Below, piece after piece: positions 10,985-22,348 of a stretch of DNA of 64,000 nucleotides. This stretch comes from Calliphora vicina. Taxonomy: Eukaryota > Arthropoda > Insecta > Diptera > Calliphoridae. A program made the translations under genes and the position numbers. The DNA lies in the NCBI RefSeq assembly GCF_958450345.1, contig NC_088781.1, positions 27,071,857 through 27,135,856 on the forward strand. Reading direction: 5' to 3'. Below the pieces are notes generated by a model. It was not told the DNA's origin and ran no database searches. It saw only the letters and a list, made by a program, of their open reading frames with translations. Position 1 is the stretch's first letter. Each line of letters starts with the position of its first letter.

Positions 10985-11597
10985 TAATTAAAATTCTTTA
11001 TTTTTAATTTTCATAGCACTTTTTAAATGTTAAATTTCACAAAATATTTGTATATTTTTTTAAATTACAATACTCGCTTGCTTTTTTTTATTTTTAAATA
11101 AAAAATGTAAACATAAACAAAGTTTGACATATAGTCTACATTAAATTACGGCGAATTTAGAATCAGCTGATTTTATGCACTCACCTTGTTAATACGCCTT
11201 GCAAAATTCCTTGATATTTTCTATTGAATTTTGAGTTTTGAATTTGATTATTTTGACAATTGAATATACAATTTTCGTTATTGGTTGAATTTCAAATACA
11301 AAAATTATTGAATAGATAATTTTCGTAATTGAAAAATAAAAAATAACAAAAATGTGTTTTCAATTACGAAAATTATCTATTCAATAATTTTTGTATTTGA
11401 AATTCAACCAATAACGAAAATTGTATATTCAATTGTCAAAATAATCAAATTCAAAACTCAAAATTCAATAGAAAATATCAAGAAATTTTGTTTTTGAGCA
11501 AATGAATACTTGATTTAATTATGAAATAATTGAAACCAGATCAATATGTGACAAATATTTGAATTGAAACGGTTTAAGAATTAGTTTTTTCTGTGTA

Positions 11598-12136
11598 AGT
11601 ACAAAAATGGTAAAATTTGTCAATTCTATTGAGAGATTTTAAAAAAAAAAAATTTAAGTAAAATTATATAAATTTTGTTAGACGTTTCTCCATATAATTA
11701 ATGATAATTCAAAAAGAGTTAATCCGATATTATTAAAATAAACTTGGAAAAATTTAAATTTTTATAGCCTTTAATCTGTTTATATATTGCGTTTTAATCA
11801 GCTCAGTAGTTTCGGAGTTATAACAACCAATTGAAGTAAAAAATAGAAAATTTTTTGGTTTAAAAAAAATCATGAAAAATTGAAATCAGCAAAAATTGTT
11901 CAGATTTATTACTTTATCGCAAAGCCACATGTAATAGAAACAAAATGAGATATACATAGATGATAAGAATTGAAGGATTATTTTCAAATTTATTCACTAT
12001 TAAGTGAATTCGCTCATTTTCCCAAAATTTTAGTTTTTTTTTTGTTATACATACATAAAATTGAGTAGTTAATATTGTTCTTTTGTTTGATTGAATTTTG
12101 AAAACATTTTCCCCATGCTATGTACAAATTTTCACA
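11598..12136. other. gene-free spacer
   Basis: AT-rich; no coding signal or clear repeat boundary. Confidence 0.45.
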
Positions 12137-12480
12137 TATGGGGGATTTCATGTCAAGTGAACCAACTTTTAAAATCGATGTCTTCCAAGGTTAGACCTAT
12201 TGGATAGTAATTCAGACACAATGTGACCCAAATAGTTTAGATAGCTATTTCTTCAATCTTTCGAAAAAAAATATTAAAAAAAAAATAAAAAAATTTTAAT
12301 ATTTTTTTCCGAATACAAAAACTTTTTTGACTTATTTTTTCAAAATGGGCCCTTTTTTTCTTAAAATGAAGCTTAGATATTTTCCTTGAGGACGTGAGGA
12401 CTCGCATCCCACTAAGAGATCAAAAAGCTCTTAAAGGAATGGAACTAAGCTTTCATTTGAGTAAAAAAAAATTAAAAAAA
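12137..12480 (+). repeat. GGGGATTTCATG repeat copy
   Basis: Begins ATGGGGGATTTCATGTCAAG, continues through TTTTTTCCGAA and AAAATGGGCCC blocks, and contains GACTCGCATCCCACTAAGAG. The same landmarks occur at 30722-31710. Confidence 0.6.
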
Positions 12481-12484
12481 GGGA

Positions 12485-12690
12485 CCATCGATAGCATGGA
12501 AAATTTTCTAAAGGATATTTTTTAGCTATCGATTACATGGAAATTAAAATAAAATTATATAGTTATCGATAACATGAACAATTTTCTAATGAAAATTCTC
12601 TAGTTATCAATAATATGAAAGAAAATTTATTTGTTTTCGGTAACTTGCAAAATGTTCTAAAGAAAATTCTCTAGTATTTTTTCAACAACT
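12485..12690 (-). repeat. TATCGATA satellite remnant, inverted
   Basis: About four decayed units, with GCTATCGATTACATGG and AGTTATCGATAACATGAACA, in the opposite orientation to arrays 1 and 2. Confidence 0.65.
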
Positions 12691-13734
12691 TTATTATATT
12701 TTCGTTTACCTAAAAACTGACAACATAAAATAACTCAAAGTTCATAATTGCACTTATATCCACACTTATCTAGTTGCTAAAATAGTTTTCCATTTAATTT
12801 ACATTTTTACATTTATTTTTCATCATTTTCATAGTCAATTCCCTGTAAATAAATCGTGCACAAATAACAAAACACCACATTAATCAAAAGCAAAGGGAAA
12901 AAGTAATGGCTAAAAAAATAACTGAAATGATACTACGAGTATAATAAAAAAAGAAAAGTATAAAAAATAAAAAAATATTTAACAAAGAATAAAATAATAT
13001 AAAATAAAAAAACATTTGTCAAGGGTATTGTTTTGAGAAAAATGCGGAGAGAGAGAAAAAAACAACTTGACCTATTTGGCTCGTTTACAGGTTTTTTAGC
13101 TCGAATTTTATTCAAAAGTTCTGTGGTGCGTCTTTCTAGGGTGCGTCTATGTCTATTTATTTTAACCAACATTTTTTCTGTTTCTTTTTTGGTTTGTCAA
13201 TTTAAATTTTTTTTTAGTTTTCCTTTTGGGTAAATATGGACTTATAGTGATGATGTATAATGAAAATGGTTTTTCTTTTCTTTTGGAGGTTTTGTTGTTG
13301 TCATTTTTTTTGTTTATACATTACTTGCATAAACAAACAAAATAACACAAAAAAATAATTTGGCTAATGAATTCACTAAGAATTAGAAAAAAAAATAAAA
13401 AATTAAGTAAAATAATAAGAATTAGAACAGTTTGGTTATTTTATGGCATTTGAATACGTATGTCAAGGTTGATGTTTTCTAGTATTTATAACATTTACTG
13501 TGCATTACACAGACTAATTAATTATGGCTCTAAGGCGACAATTCATTTACAATCCACCATGTGTAATTAGAGAATTTAAAATGAATAATGTGGTAAGTAA
13601 ATATGTACATTGTACAATGCATTTAAAAATTGAACTACACAATTTAAGACAAACAATTTCCATAGACCATTTATTACAAAACATGTTCTGGGAACAATTT
13701 TTGTTCTATCGAGAAATAAATTAACATGAACAAT
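12691..13734. other. gene-free spacer
   Basis: AT-rich with A-rich and TTGTTGT-type runs. Short open frames here have low-complexity translations and no recognisable domain. Confidence 0.45.
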
Positions 13735-14620
13735 GGTTCTTAATACCATTAACTGAAGAGTTTTCATTAGAAAATGTCTCATTTTATTGATATCTGAAGA
13801 AATTTCTCCAGAAAATGTCTCATCTGAAGAATTTTTTTTATAAAATGTTCCATATTATCGATAATACAGAATTGTTTTAGAAAATTGTTCATGCTATCGA
13901 TAACTAAAGAATATTCTTTACACAAATTTTCATGTTATCGATAACTGGAAGATTTTCTATAGACAATTTTTCATGTTTCAGATAACTGGAAGATTTTCTT
14001 TACACAAATTTTCATGTTATCGATAACTGGATGATTTTCTTTAGAAAATTTTTCATGTTATCGATAACTGGAAGATTTTCTTTAGACAATTTTACATGTT
14101 ATCGATAACTCGAAGATTATCATTATACAAATTTTCATGTTATCGATAACTGGAAGATTTTCTTTAGAAAATTTTTCATGTTATCGATAACTGGAAGATT
14201 TTCTTTAGAAAATTTTTCATGTTATCGATAACTGGAAGATTTTCTTTAGAAAATTTTTCATGTTATCGATAATTGGAAGATTTTCTTTAAACAATTTCTC
14301 ATATAATCGATAACTGAGGAGTTTTCTTTAGAAACTTTTCCATGTTATCGATAACTGAGAAATTTTCTTTAGAAAATTTTTAATTTGATCGATAACTGGA
14401 AGATTTTTCATATAATCGATAACTGAGGAATTTTCTTTAGAAAATTGTTCATGGTATCGATAAATGAGAAATTTTCTTTAGAAAATTTTTCATTTTATCG
14501 ATAACTGGAAGATTTTTTTTAGAAAATTTGTCATGTTATCGATAACTGTGGAATTTTCTTAACAAAATGATTCATGCTATCGATAACTGATTCATGTTAT
14601 CTATAACTGGAGGAGGTTAT
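13735..14620 (+). repeat. 41-bp satellite with TATCGATA core, array 2
   Basis: About twenty tandem units of 41 bp; the best preserved lie around 14040-14280 and hold GTTATCGATAACTGGAAGAT plus TTTTCTTTAGAAAATTTT. It is the same family and strand as array 1, with a diagnostic CTGGAAG where array 1 has CTGAAG. The more regular units suggest more recent homogenisation. A mariner relic starts at its right edge. Confidence 0.87.
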
Positions 14621-14639
14621 TGTTATCTATGACCTTTTC

Positions 14640-15420
14640 TTATATTTCTGGCAACATATGGATTCCCCGCCAAAAGAACTGCTGATCTTTTGACGCCAAG
14701 CACGAATCAAACCAATTTCGTATAATCTTGTCTAAAGTGAATCGAATCCCTGAGACTGCGTTCTGCAACGATCGAAACAAATAGTAGTCGGACTGGGCAA
14801 GGTATTTATTATAAGGCCGATGAGACAAAACTTCAAAACTACTTCATTCTAAATAATTTGTAACTGCTATTGTTGTCATGATTCTTCTTTCTTTTGCTTC
14901 AAATACAGAGAATTATCTTAGCGTCATGGATATTTGGCTTTGGTATCGATTCGGCTGGTTGGACGGGCTTCATATACGATCTGTTACCCTTCGAGTTATC
15001 GTAATGAATCCATTTTTCATCGCATTTCAAGGTCTCTTGGTTTCAATTCGTATTGTAGCCAATTTTCCTGCTTTTAGAAGAGTTCTGCTGCTTGCAGACT
15101 TTTTGTAATTTCTGATTGAGTAGCTCCCAATGATTTTGCAAGCTTTTGTTGAGTTTGGTAACAATCTTCATGGAGTAATGCCTCCAATTCTTGGTCTTCA
15201 AATAGTTTTGATTGAACCGGGCGATCTTTGTCTTCCGTGTCAAAATCACCACTTCTGAAGTTCACATCTCGCACGTTGAAAATGATGAAACATATTCACC
15301 ATAAGCTTCGGTGAGCAATCGGTTGTGCTTCAGATGAACATTTTTTCAAATTAAAGAAGTAAAGCAAACCTTCCCGCATATGACGCTTTCTTGCCACAAA
15401 AGTTACATATAAGTTAATGA
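14640..15420 (-). pseudogene. mariner transposase relic (Mos1-like lineage)
   Basis: On the minus strand, the N-terminal part around 15274-15043 reads SGDFDTEDKDRP, then EDQELEALLHEDCYQTQQ, as in the helix-turn-helix region of mauritiana/irritans-type mariner transposases. The C-terminal part at 14828-14640 reads AQSDYYLFRSLQNA and then ASKDQQFFWRGIHMLPE, the conserved end with the third catalytic Asp (SDYxLF). The catalytic middle is mostly deleted and frames are broken, so it is inactive. It is closest to the copies at 18700, 26990, 31745 and 43620. Confidence 0.85.
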
Positions 15421-15825
15421 AAACAAAAAACCGCGTTCCAAAGAAAGACCATTCTGTGTAAATCACGCATTTTTAAGTCATACACTCAATATAATAAATC
15501 TGTTTTCATCAAAATAATGGTATTTTAGAAAGGAAAATTTTCTTTTGAATTTTTGGCCATTATTTTGAATTTGCAATCCAAAATATTTCAAGGAAGCTTT
15601 CAAAATCAGCTATACTTCAATTTGAGGCAAAAATTCTGTAATTCCATTACATTTTGAAGTAAAAACAAGTAAGAGTGCTATATTCGGCTATGCCGAATCT
15701 TATATACCCTTCATCTTTGTTGTGGATGCATCATTATTTTTTATAATTAGTATATAGGTATGTATGTACGTTGCCCACTTTCAGCTTACAGCATCCTAAA
15801 TTTATCAAGAACACAAAAAACCACA

Positions 15826-16150
15826 ACAACGCCAAACGAAACAGAACACCAAAAGAAAAAACAAAAACAAAATACGCAAGGCAATGAAACCAACACACAT
15901 CCAAACATACGTTTAATTGCATAAAAAACAACAACAACGCCAAAAGAAAAACAAAATACGCAAAGCATGCACATTCAAACATACGATTTGTTGATTTTTT
16001 GTCAAAAAAACCAACACACAACCAAACAAACGGTTAGTTGTATAAAAGACAACAACAACGCCAAAAGAAACAAAACACAAAAAAAAACAAAATACGCAAA
16101 GCTTGCACATCCAACCATACGTTTTGTTGTTTTTTTGTCAAAGCATGCAA
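15826..16150 (+). repeat. degenerate tandem repeat, about 100-120 bp unit
   Basis: Three units start near 15826, 15926 and 16048. Each holds ACAACAACGCCAAAAGAAA, then AAAATACGCAAAGC, CATGCACAT and CATACG blocks. It lies inside mini-me-like copy B and is absent from the other copies. Confidence 0.65.
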
Positions 16151-16327
16151 TACATTGTGTTTTTTGATGAAATTTTCAGAGGTTGTCTCGGATTTTTGCT
16201 CATATCTCCGTTATTTATGGACGGATTTTGCTGATTTTAAATAGCAAAATTCTCGAAAGTATGTCTGACAGAATTGTTGAAGATTTGGATCCCGGAGATA
16301 TCTGGGGCCTTCAGAAAATTGATTTCA

Positions 16328-16513
<186 letters not shown>

Positions 16514-16650
16514 GGACATGGCTTAATCGACTCCGCTATCTATAAGGATCCAGAATATATATACTTTATAGGGTCGGAAATGAAAAATGTAGAAATTACA
16601 AACGGAATGACAAACTTATATATACCCTTCTCACGAAGCTGAAGGGTATA

Positions 16651-18299
16651 ATTATGTGTCTATAATGATTTGTAGAAACCCCTTCCCCTAACTTGAAGAA
16701 AATGTTTCCTTAAACCAACGAGATTGAATTGATGAAAATGTTTTATTTTTTTGATTCTGTTTTAGTTCAGTGGTTTTTCAATTTAAGTATTTTTTTCCAT
16801 TTTCTGTTTATTTCGCTGTTGTTCATGACGTGATTTAAATGCACTTTTTTACAGGGTAAAAATAAATGAAAATTATAAGCCAACAGCAACGAAATGCCTA
16901 TAGTTATTGTTTTTCTGCGTTGTTTATTTGCTGTCATTACTGTTGACTTTTCTGTTCTACTGGTTGTAGTTGTAGAATTGTTGCAAAATAAATTTAAATA
17001 ATAATAATAGTATGTAGTTGTAAAGAACATGAAAAATATACACTGCAATAAGACTAAAATCTTGTGAAAACATGCCATCCGAAAGGAGTGAAACTTGAAA
17101 AATAAATAAATGAGAAAATAGGGTTAATAAATACTCGAATAAAAACACGAAAATATTATGTTAGAATGTGGAATATTCTTGAATATTCTGCAATATGCAG
17201 CCGTATTTTTTTGTTGATTTTGTCAACATTTCATTTAAGAACTCAAAATTCTTAAACATTATAGTTTTAGGTAAGTGTTTGTAAGTTTTCCTTTAGTCTT
17301 TAAATATTCGAGTTCTTGTGTGTTCGTTTTAATCGCTTGACAAATATTCTTTTGTGTAAATTATTTGTTTTACCCAAAGAAAATGTGCCTGCCATCCAAG
17401 TGTAAAAGGAAAAATATTTGTATCCAACACACACACACAAACCTACATCTTGCAACATTATTATTATGATTATTTAGTAGGTTTTTCTTCTGTTCTGTTC
17501 AAGGAATAAATGCAACCAACAGCTACAACGCAAAGTAGTTTAGTTTATGGCAGGGCTTTCTATTCAATTCCTTGCCACTACAATTATGCCACCACTACCA
17601 ACCACCACATCACCATACTAATGATGGTAGATGGGTGATGTTGTCGTCTACTCAAAAGCACTTAGTTTGCCACACAAATTGCATGTAGTTTTGCCAAGTA
17701 GACGAGACCTGTTAACAACTGCAATTATTAGGAGGTGGAGAGGAGGTTGAAGGAGAATGCAGTTACTTGCTACAATCCAGTTGCCTGAACATTGTACACA
17801 TCTTTATTAACCCTTATTTCTAACAATCCATGTAATGTGATGGAAACTTATTATTATTATTTTGTTATGACTTAGTGGAGGAGCAGAAGGCTGAGTCTAC
17901 AACCCACCTGCTTGCTGTTGTCTTTTGTTGAAAGTGTTACTAAATACAGCTAAAAGTGTGGCATTACAAAAAAAAAATAAAAAAAATGTAGAAGAAAAAT
18001 GTTAAGAAAAGCAAACAGGAAAACAATGTGTAGAACATTGATTTACAAGCAAGAACATGAGAATTTTAAATAAGAAATTTTTGGCGTAAACTTTTACAAA
18101 TTGTGACACTCTACACACAGGGCACTCGGGGTAAGGATTTTTAAAATGGTTTAACAATAGGAAAACTGAATGTACATATATATAGAAAGCAGAGTTTTGT
18201 TGAATCAACTGAATTTGTTGCCTAACGAATTCCAGCATTAATGATTAAATTTTAGCTGGTTTGACAAAAATGTCATTTTATCAAATTGATCCAAATATA
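16651..18299. other. gene-free spacer
   Basis: AT-rich with ACACACAC and TAATAATAATAG runs. From 18078 a block (TGACACTCTACACACAGGGC) begins that is repeated at about 18455 (TGACAGTCTACACACAGTGC), a diverged direct duplication. No coding signal. Confidence 0.45.
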
Positions 18300-18440
18300 A
18301 CTCCAATTCTACCGATCCGATTTTGTTGTTTTTCAAACCTAAACAGCTTAGAACAGTGATAAACATTCTGTATAAATTTCATTAGTTTTGATGTAATATT
18401 TTGGACATGAGCGTGATTTACACTGACATACATTTTTGGT
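18300..18440 (+). repeat. direct repeat flanking a mariner relic, left copy
   Basis: Contains CCGATCCGATTTTGTTG and TTGGACATGAGCGTGATTTA. The same text in the same orientation occurs at 19805-19945 on the other side of the mariner relic. Confidence 0.6.
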
Positions 18441-18699
18441 GTAAATTTTTTATACATTTTGACAGTCTACACACAGTGCACTCTGGCCAGGATTCTTACA
18501 ATGAGGAAATAATTATAAAAGAAAAACCAGTGTCGTTGAGTCAACCGAATTTGTCGTGAATCTAATGATTCAATATTTGTGACTAAATTTTAGATGGAAC
18601 GACAATTTTATATGGGGCCACATAAAAGTCGTTGTTTTAATTGTAGTTCATCCAAATGGCAGATTCGACGAAAATTCTAATTCTAAGAGCGGTAGTTTT

Positions 18700-19700
18700 T
18701 GAAACATTTGTACAATATCAAAGTATTGGCCATTATTAAAAATGACCTTTTCCCATCATTCTGACAACAAATGACAACATATGAATTCCGCGCCAAAAAA
18801 ACAATTGTTCATCTTTGGAGGCCAAGAACAAATCAAGCCAATATGGGATACTCTGTTTCAAAGTGTAGCATCTACCAGAGAGAACGTTCTGCATCGATCG
18901 AAACAACCAGTAGTCGGACAGGGCACGGCCTGGACTATAATGAGGGTGAGGAAAACATCATATCCACTTAATTCCAAATACCTTTTATCATGAATTGCAA
19001 CATGTGGCCGAGGAATATTACGGTTTCATGTTATTCGGCAAATGGTCGCTTCAAATGAATCAGTTACGTTCGGTAAAGGTTCCCTGTGATGGTCTGATCA
19101 GATTTCAGCAGCTCATAATAGATAGGACCCTTTTGCTCTCACCAAATACAGAGAATTTCCTTACCGCCATGGATATTTGGCTTTAGTGTCGATTCGGCTG
19201 GTTGGTCGGGCTTCACATACGATCTCTTAGCCTTCGGGTTATCGTAATCGATCCATTTTTAATGGCGACTAATGAATCGGCGCAAAAATCATTTCCTTTT
19301 ATAACGTTCAAGCATCATTTTGGACATCCAAAACTATCTTTCAAGGTCTCTCATCTTCAATTTGTATGGTAACCAATTTCCCTACTTTTGGATGAAGTCT
19401 GCTGCTAGCAATCGATTTGAAATTGCAGATTGAGTAGCTCCGAATTATTTTGTTGAGTTTTATAACAATTTTCATGGAGGACTGGCTGTCCTGTGCGATC
19501 TTTGTTTTCCGTGTCAAAATCAGCAATTCCGAACAGTACAAACCATCTCTTGCAAGTTGAAACCGATGGAACACATTCACCATAAACTTTGGTAAAGTAA
19601 ATTAAAATTTCTCGCATATGACGATTCGTGGGTACAACTTTCAACATTTTCGAAGTAAAAATAAACTTTTTTGTTTACACTATAATGTTCCATAACTGAG
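18700..19700 (-). pseudogene. mariner transposase relic
   Basis: The minus-strand N-terminus reads NRHMREILIYFTKVYGECVP, then STCKRW and ADFDTENKDRTGQP, as in Mos1-like mariners. Towards 19200 the strand reads VKPDQPAEST, a conserved motif before the catalytic core, and near 18780-18900 an RxHALSDYWLFRSMQ-like remnant precedes the end. It is broken by frameshifts and stops. It keeps more of its length than the 14640 copy. Confidence 0.8.
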
Positions 19701-19804
19701 TAAGAATAAATTACAGATATGTACCCTTCAAAATTACATATAAATTATTTAAAACAAAAAACGCGTTCAAAAGATACGCCATTTATTGTAAATTTGAAGT
19801 CATA

Positions 19805-19945
19805 GACCCAATACAAATTTTCTACTGAACCGATTTTACTGATTTTCAAACTCAAACTACTCAGGGCTATGATAAACTTTGTAAACAACTCCCATTAATT
19901 TTGAAGTACTAGTTTGGACATGAGCGTGATTTACACTAACAATTG
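19805..19945 (+). repeat. direct repeat flanking a mariner relic, right copy
   Basis: ACCGATTTTACTGATTTTCA through TTGGACATGAGCGTGATTTA matches 18300-18440. Confidence 0.6.
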
Positions 19946-20691
19946 TATATATTTAGTGGTTTATAAAGACCTCTGAATAACTAATATTATTTTTCATATT
20001 CTTATAGAGTTTATTTATACAAATAAACAACCTGAATCATGATATGTTTACGAAATGAAAAAAGGAAAATATAATACACATGTATATTACCCATATGCAA
20101 ATGTATGTTTACACATACACAATCCTATATCTACTATATACAGAAAACAAGGAATTTGCATGCATATTTAATTCGCACACATAGAAAAAAAGACAAAGGA
20201 GCTCACGTTACAACAGCAACACTTTATACCATCAGGAAAATGGGCTTCTTCATTACTGATGTGAGTTCTCTCCTACCCCGACTGAACCAAACACCATCTC
20301 TTATACAATTATTTAAAGTCTTTATTTGCCTGTAATATCAAAGAAAAAAAGGAAAAAGGTATTTTTAGAGCCTACATACATTTGAGTACCAATTAATTTA
20401 TGGTATAAAATATTTAAAGGTAACATCTTCCTCCATGGTACTTTTAATTATCAAATGGTACCAAAAACGTTGATACTTTTACTCCATTGTACTTTAAATC
20501 ATGTTGATACTTTTCACAAACAATTCTGTTTTTCCATTTTACTTCATTGTTAATTTCGAGATCTTATTTCCCAATACCACTTTGACCTCGTATCCAAATA
20601 ATATCCAAATCTGCGTATATTCACAAATTTATCTTTTCATTTCACTTTATGACATTATGCAATAGAAACTCGAATGTATATAAAAATACTA
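19946..20691. other. gene-free spacer
   Basis: Contains ATGGTACTTTTAATTATC and TGGTACCAAAAACG blocks at about 20430-20470, which recur at 24460-24505, so a diverged repeat is present. Nothing else is supported. Confidence 0.4.
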
Positions 20692-21559
20692 CGATGGTAT
20701 GGCCGTGAATTTTTTTAATTTCCCGGTTCTCAACTGAAAGGTCAACACTGCTTCTTTTAACAGGTTCGGTTTTGGCAGTTGACACCTGTCAAAATCTGAA
20801 CAAACTGCATAATTTAGTTTGCGTTTGACATCCATTGATAGCAGACTATCTCGTGACTTGAAGAGAAATTGGAAAAATGTGAATTTCGTCTGCGCATTAG
20901 CATTATATTTTGCGAAAAAAAAATAACTCAAATAAAGGCTAAGCTTGATGAATACTATGGGAACTCTGCACCATCAATTTCAGTGGTAAAAAGTGATTTA
21001 CTGAAATTCTTTGTGGCCGTACAAGCACGAAAGATGCCGAAAGTTTTGGAATCCCAGTTAAGGACTCTACACTCGAAACAATTTAAAAAACACACGATAT
21101 GGTTTTGGTCGATCGGAAATTGAAAGTGCAAAAGATGGTGGAAGCCATTGGCATCTCACATGGCTCAGTGGTTCCAATTTTCAATGATCATTTGAATGTA
21201 AGGACGATTTCCGCAAGATGGTTGCCGCATTTGGGTGCCCAAAAGTGTATCCACGTTGGCAGTTTCCATGGCAAAATTCCATGAATTAGGCTACGTAATG
21301 CTACTTCTTCCATCCTATTCTCCGGATTTGGCCCCGGTCGATTATTTCTTGTTTCCAAACCTGAAGACATGTTTCGGCGAAAAAGGGATTTGACTCCAAC
21401 CATGAAATCGTCTCACAAAAAACACATATTTTGATGAACTCGACAAATCTTATTTTCTGGAAGGGATAAAAAAATTGGGAATGTTGAAAAATAAAATAAT
21501 TTTGTGTCCAAAAACCTGTGTTTCATTCAAAAAAGCAAGGACTTTTTTAGCCACCCTCG
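20692..21559 (+). pseudogene. mariner transposase relic, second lineage (cecropia/irritans-like)
   Basis: Begins after a TA dinucleotide. The start of the protein, near 20869, reads MEKCEFRLR and YGNSAPSISVV; a second frame from 21099 reads VLVDRKLKV, EAIGISHGSVVPIFNDHL and ISARWLP. After an internal deletion, 21295-21390 reads YSPDLAPVDYFLFPNLK, with the third catalytic Asp box, then FDELDKS and EGIKKLG. The right end, read inward, is CGAGGGTGGCTAAAAAAGTC, a mariner-type terminal repeat. It is distinct from the Mos1-like copies and shares its family with the relic at 55388. Inactive. Confidence 0.85.
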
Positions 21560-21679
21560 TCATTAGGTCATTTAGTCCTCCCTATGCCCGTTAGAACTTA
21601 CGAAAGGGTTAACTGTCAAAGGAGCTGTCTTACTGCGTCCACTTTTGGACATTTATGATTAGTATACTCTGGCAAATCG

Positions 21680-22310
21680 CTATGAATAAATGGTCGTTTG
21701 AACAACGCTATAGCGCGCTACAAAATCATTAAAATTTATTTTGAAAATCAGTCATCGATTCGTGCAACTTATAGAGAACTGTTTTATCACAAAATTGTAT
21801 AAAACAATGAGGCTCAGTTTTGGCTTAACGGACTCAGCAGACTCAGCCTACAGACATCCAGAAAAGTGTACTGTTTGTGTGCACTAGTGCATTTTACCAG
21901 CTGGTGGCATCTCGGACCTAATTTCTTCAAAAATTAAGCCGATGCTCACGTTACGGTCAATTGAGATCGTTACCGCACCATAATCAATGATTTTTTGTTT
22001 GAAAATATGGATGACATTGTTCCGGGCGAGATGTGGTTTCAACAGGATGATGCTACGTGTTATAAGGCGACCGCAACCATCGATTTATTTAAATCAATAT
22101 TTGGCGATAACTTGATTTCGAGAAATGGAACTGTCAATTATTTCCAATCTCGATTATTTCCGGTTGGGCCATGTGAACTCACTGGCTTATGCTGATAAAC
22201 TAGCAACAACTTACGCCTTGGAGGCCAACATTGTTCGTGTTATTTGTGACATATGGCCAGCAATGCACGAAAAAATGGACCAATGCCCAAAATAATTTTC
22301 AAACGTTAAT
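21680..22310 (+). pseudogene. DDE transposase relic, IS630/Tc1-mariner superfamily (DDE_3-like)
   Basis: Fragments in different frames line up in the order expected for this transposase group: IIKIYFENQSSIRATYREL near 21727, NEAQFWLNG near 21810 (DEAHF-type catalytic box with the Asp changed to Asn), a SSKIKPMLT-type stretch, then IINDFLFENMDDIVPG, EMWFQQDDATCYKATATIDL and GDNLISRNGTVN around 21985-22140, with the second catalytic Asp in QQDDA. Its C-terminal part (YADKLATTYALEANIVRV) is readable to about 22250. It is heavily broken. The family assignment is from motif order. Confidence 0.75.
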
Positions 22311-22348
22311 GTCCTGTATTGATCTTTCGAATAACATTTTTTATACCC

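Larger units (their letters stand above)
8993..11201. mobile_element. 2.2-kb TIR transposon carrying captured gene pieces
   Basis: Left end CAAGGCGAATTAACAAGGTG, right end (reverse complement) CAAGGCGTATTAACAAGGTG, both followed by AGTGC. A further inverted match (TGTAGACAATATGTCAAA near 9078 against TGTAGACTATATGTCAAA read from about 11140) makes the inverted ends about 100 bp long. The 8-bp direct repeat CAAAATTC flanks it at 8985-8992 and 11202-11209. An 8-bp duplication fits the hAT or P superfamily; the ends do not tell me which. No transposase is present. The interior holds an E(z) fragment and a second open frame, so this behaves like a Pack-type gene-capturing element. Confidence 0.75.
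8934..11597. mobile_element. hairpin MITE, split by a later transposon
   Basis: The outer ends are TACACAGAAAAAA on both sides (8934 on +; 11597 read on -), consistent with a TA target duplication. The left arm is interrupted at 8993-11201. The inner arms (11211-about 11334 and about 11357-11480) appear to be perfect inverted complements over about 124 bp, separated by a loop of about 22 bp. The outer parts of the two arms are less alike. No coding capacity. Confidence 0.75.

Noticed and set aside
15786..16110. Overlapping minus-strand frames of 60-95 codons with FCFSFGVV-like text
   Set aside because: They recur because of the underlying tandem repeat and encode nothing conserved.
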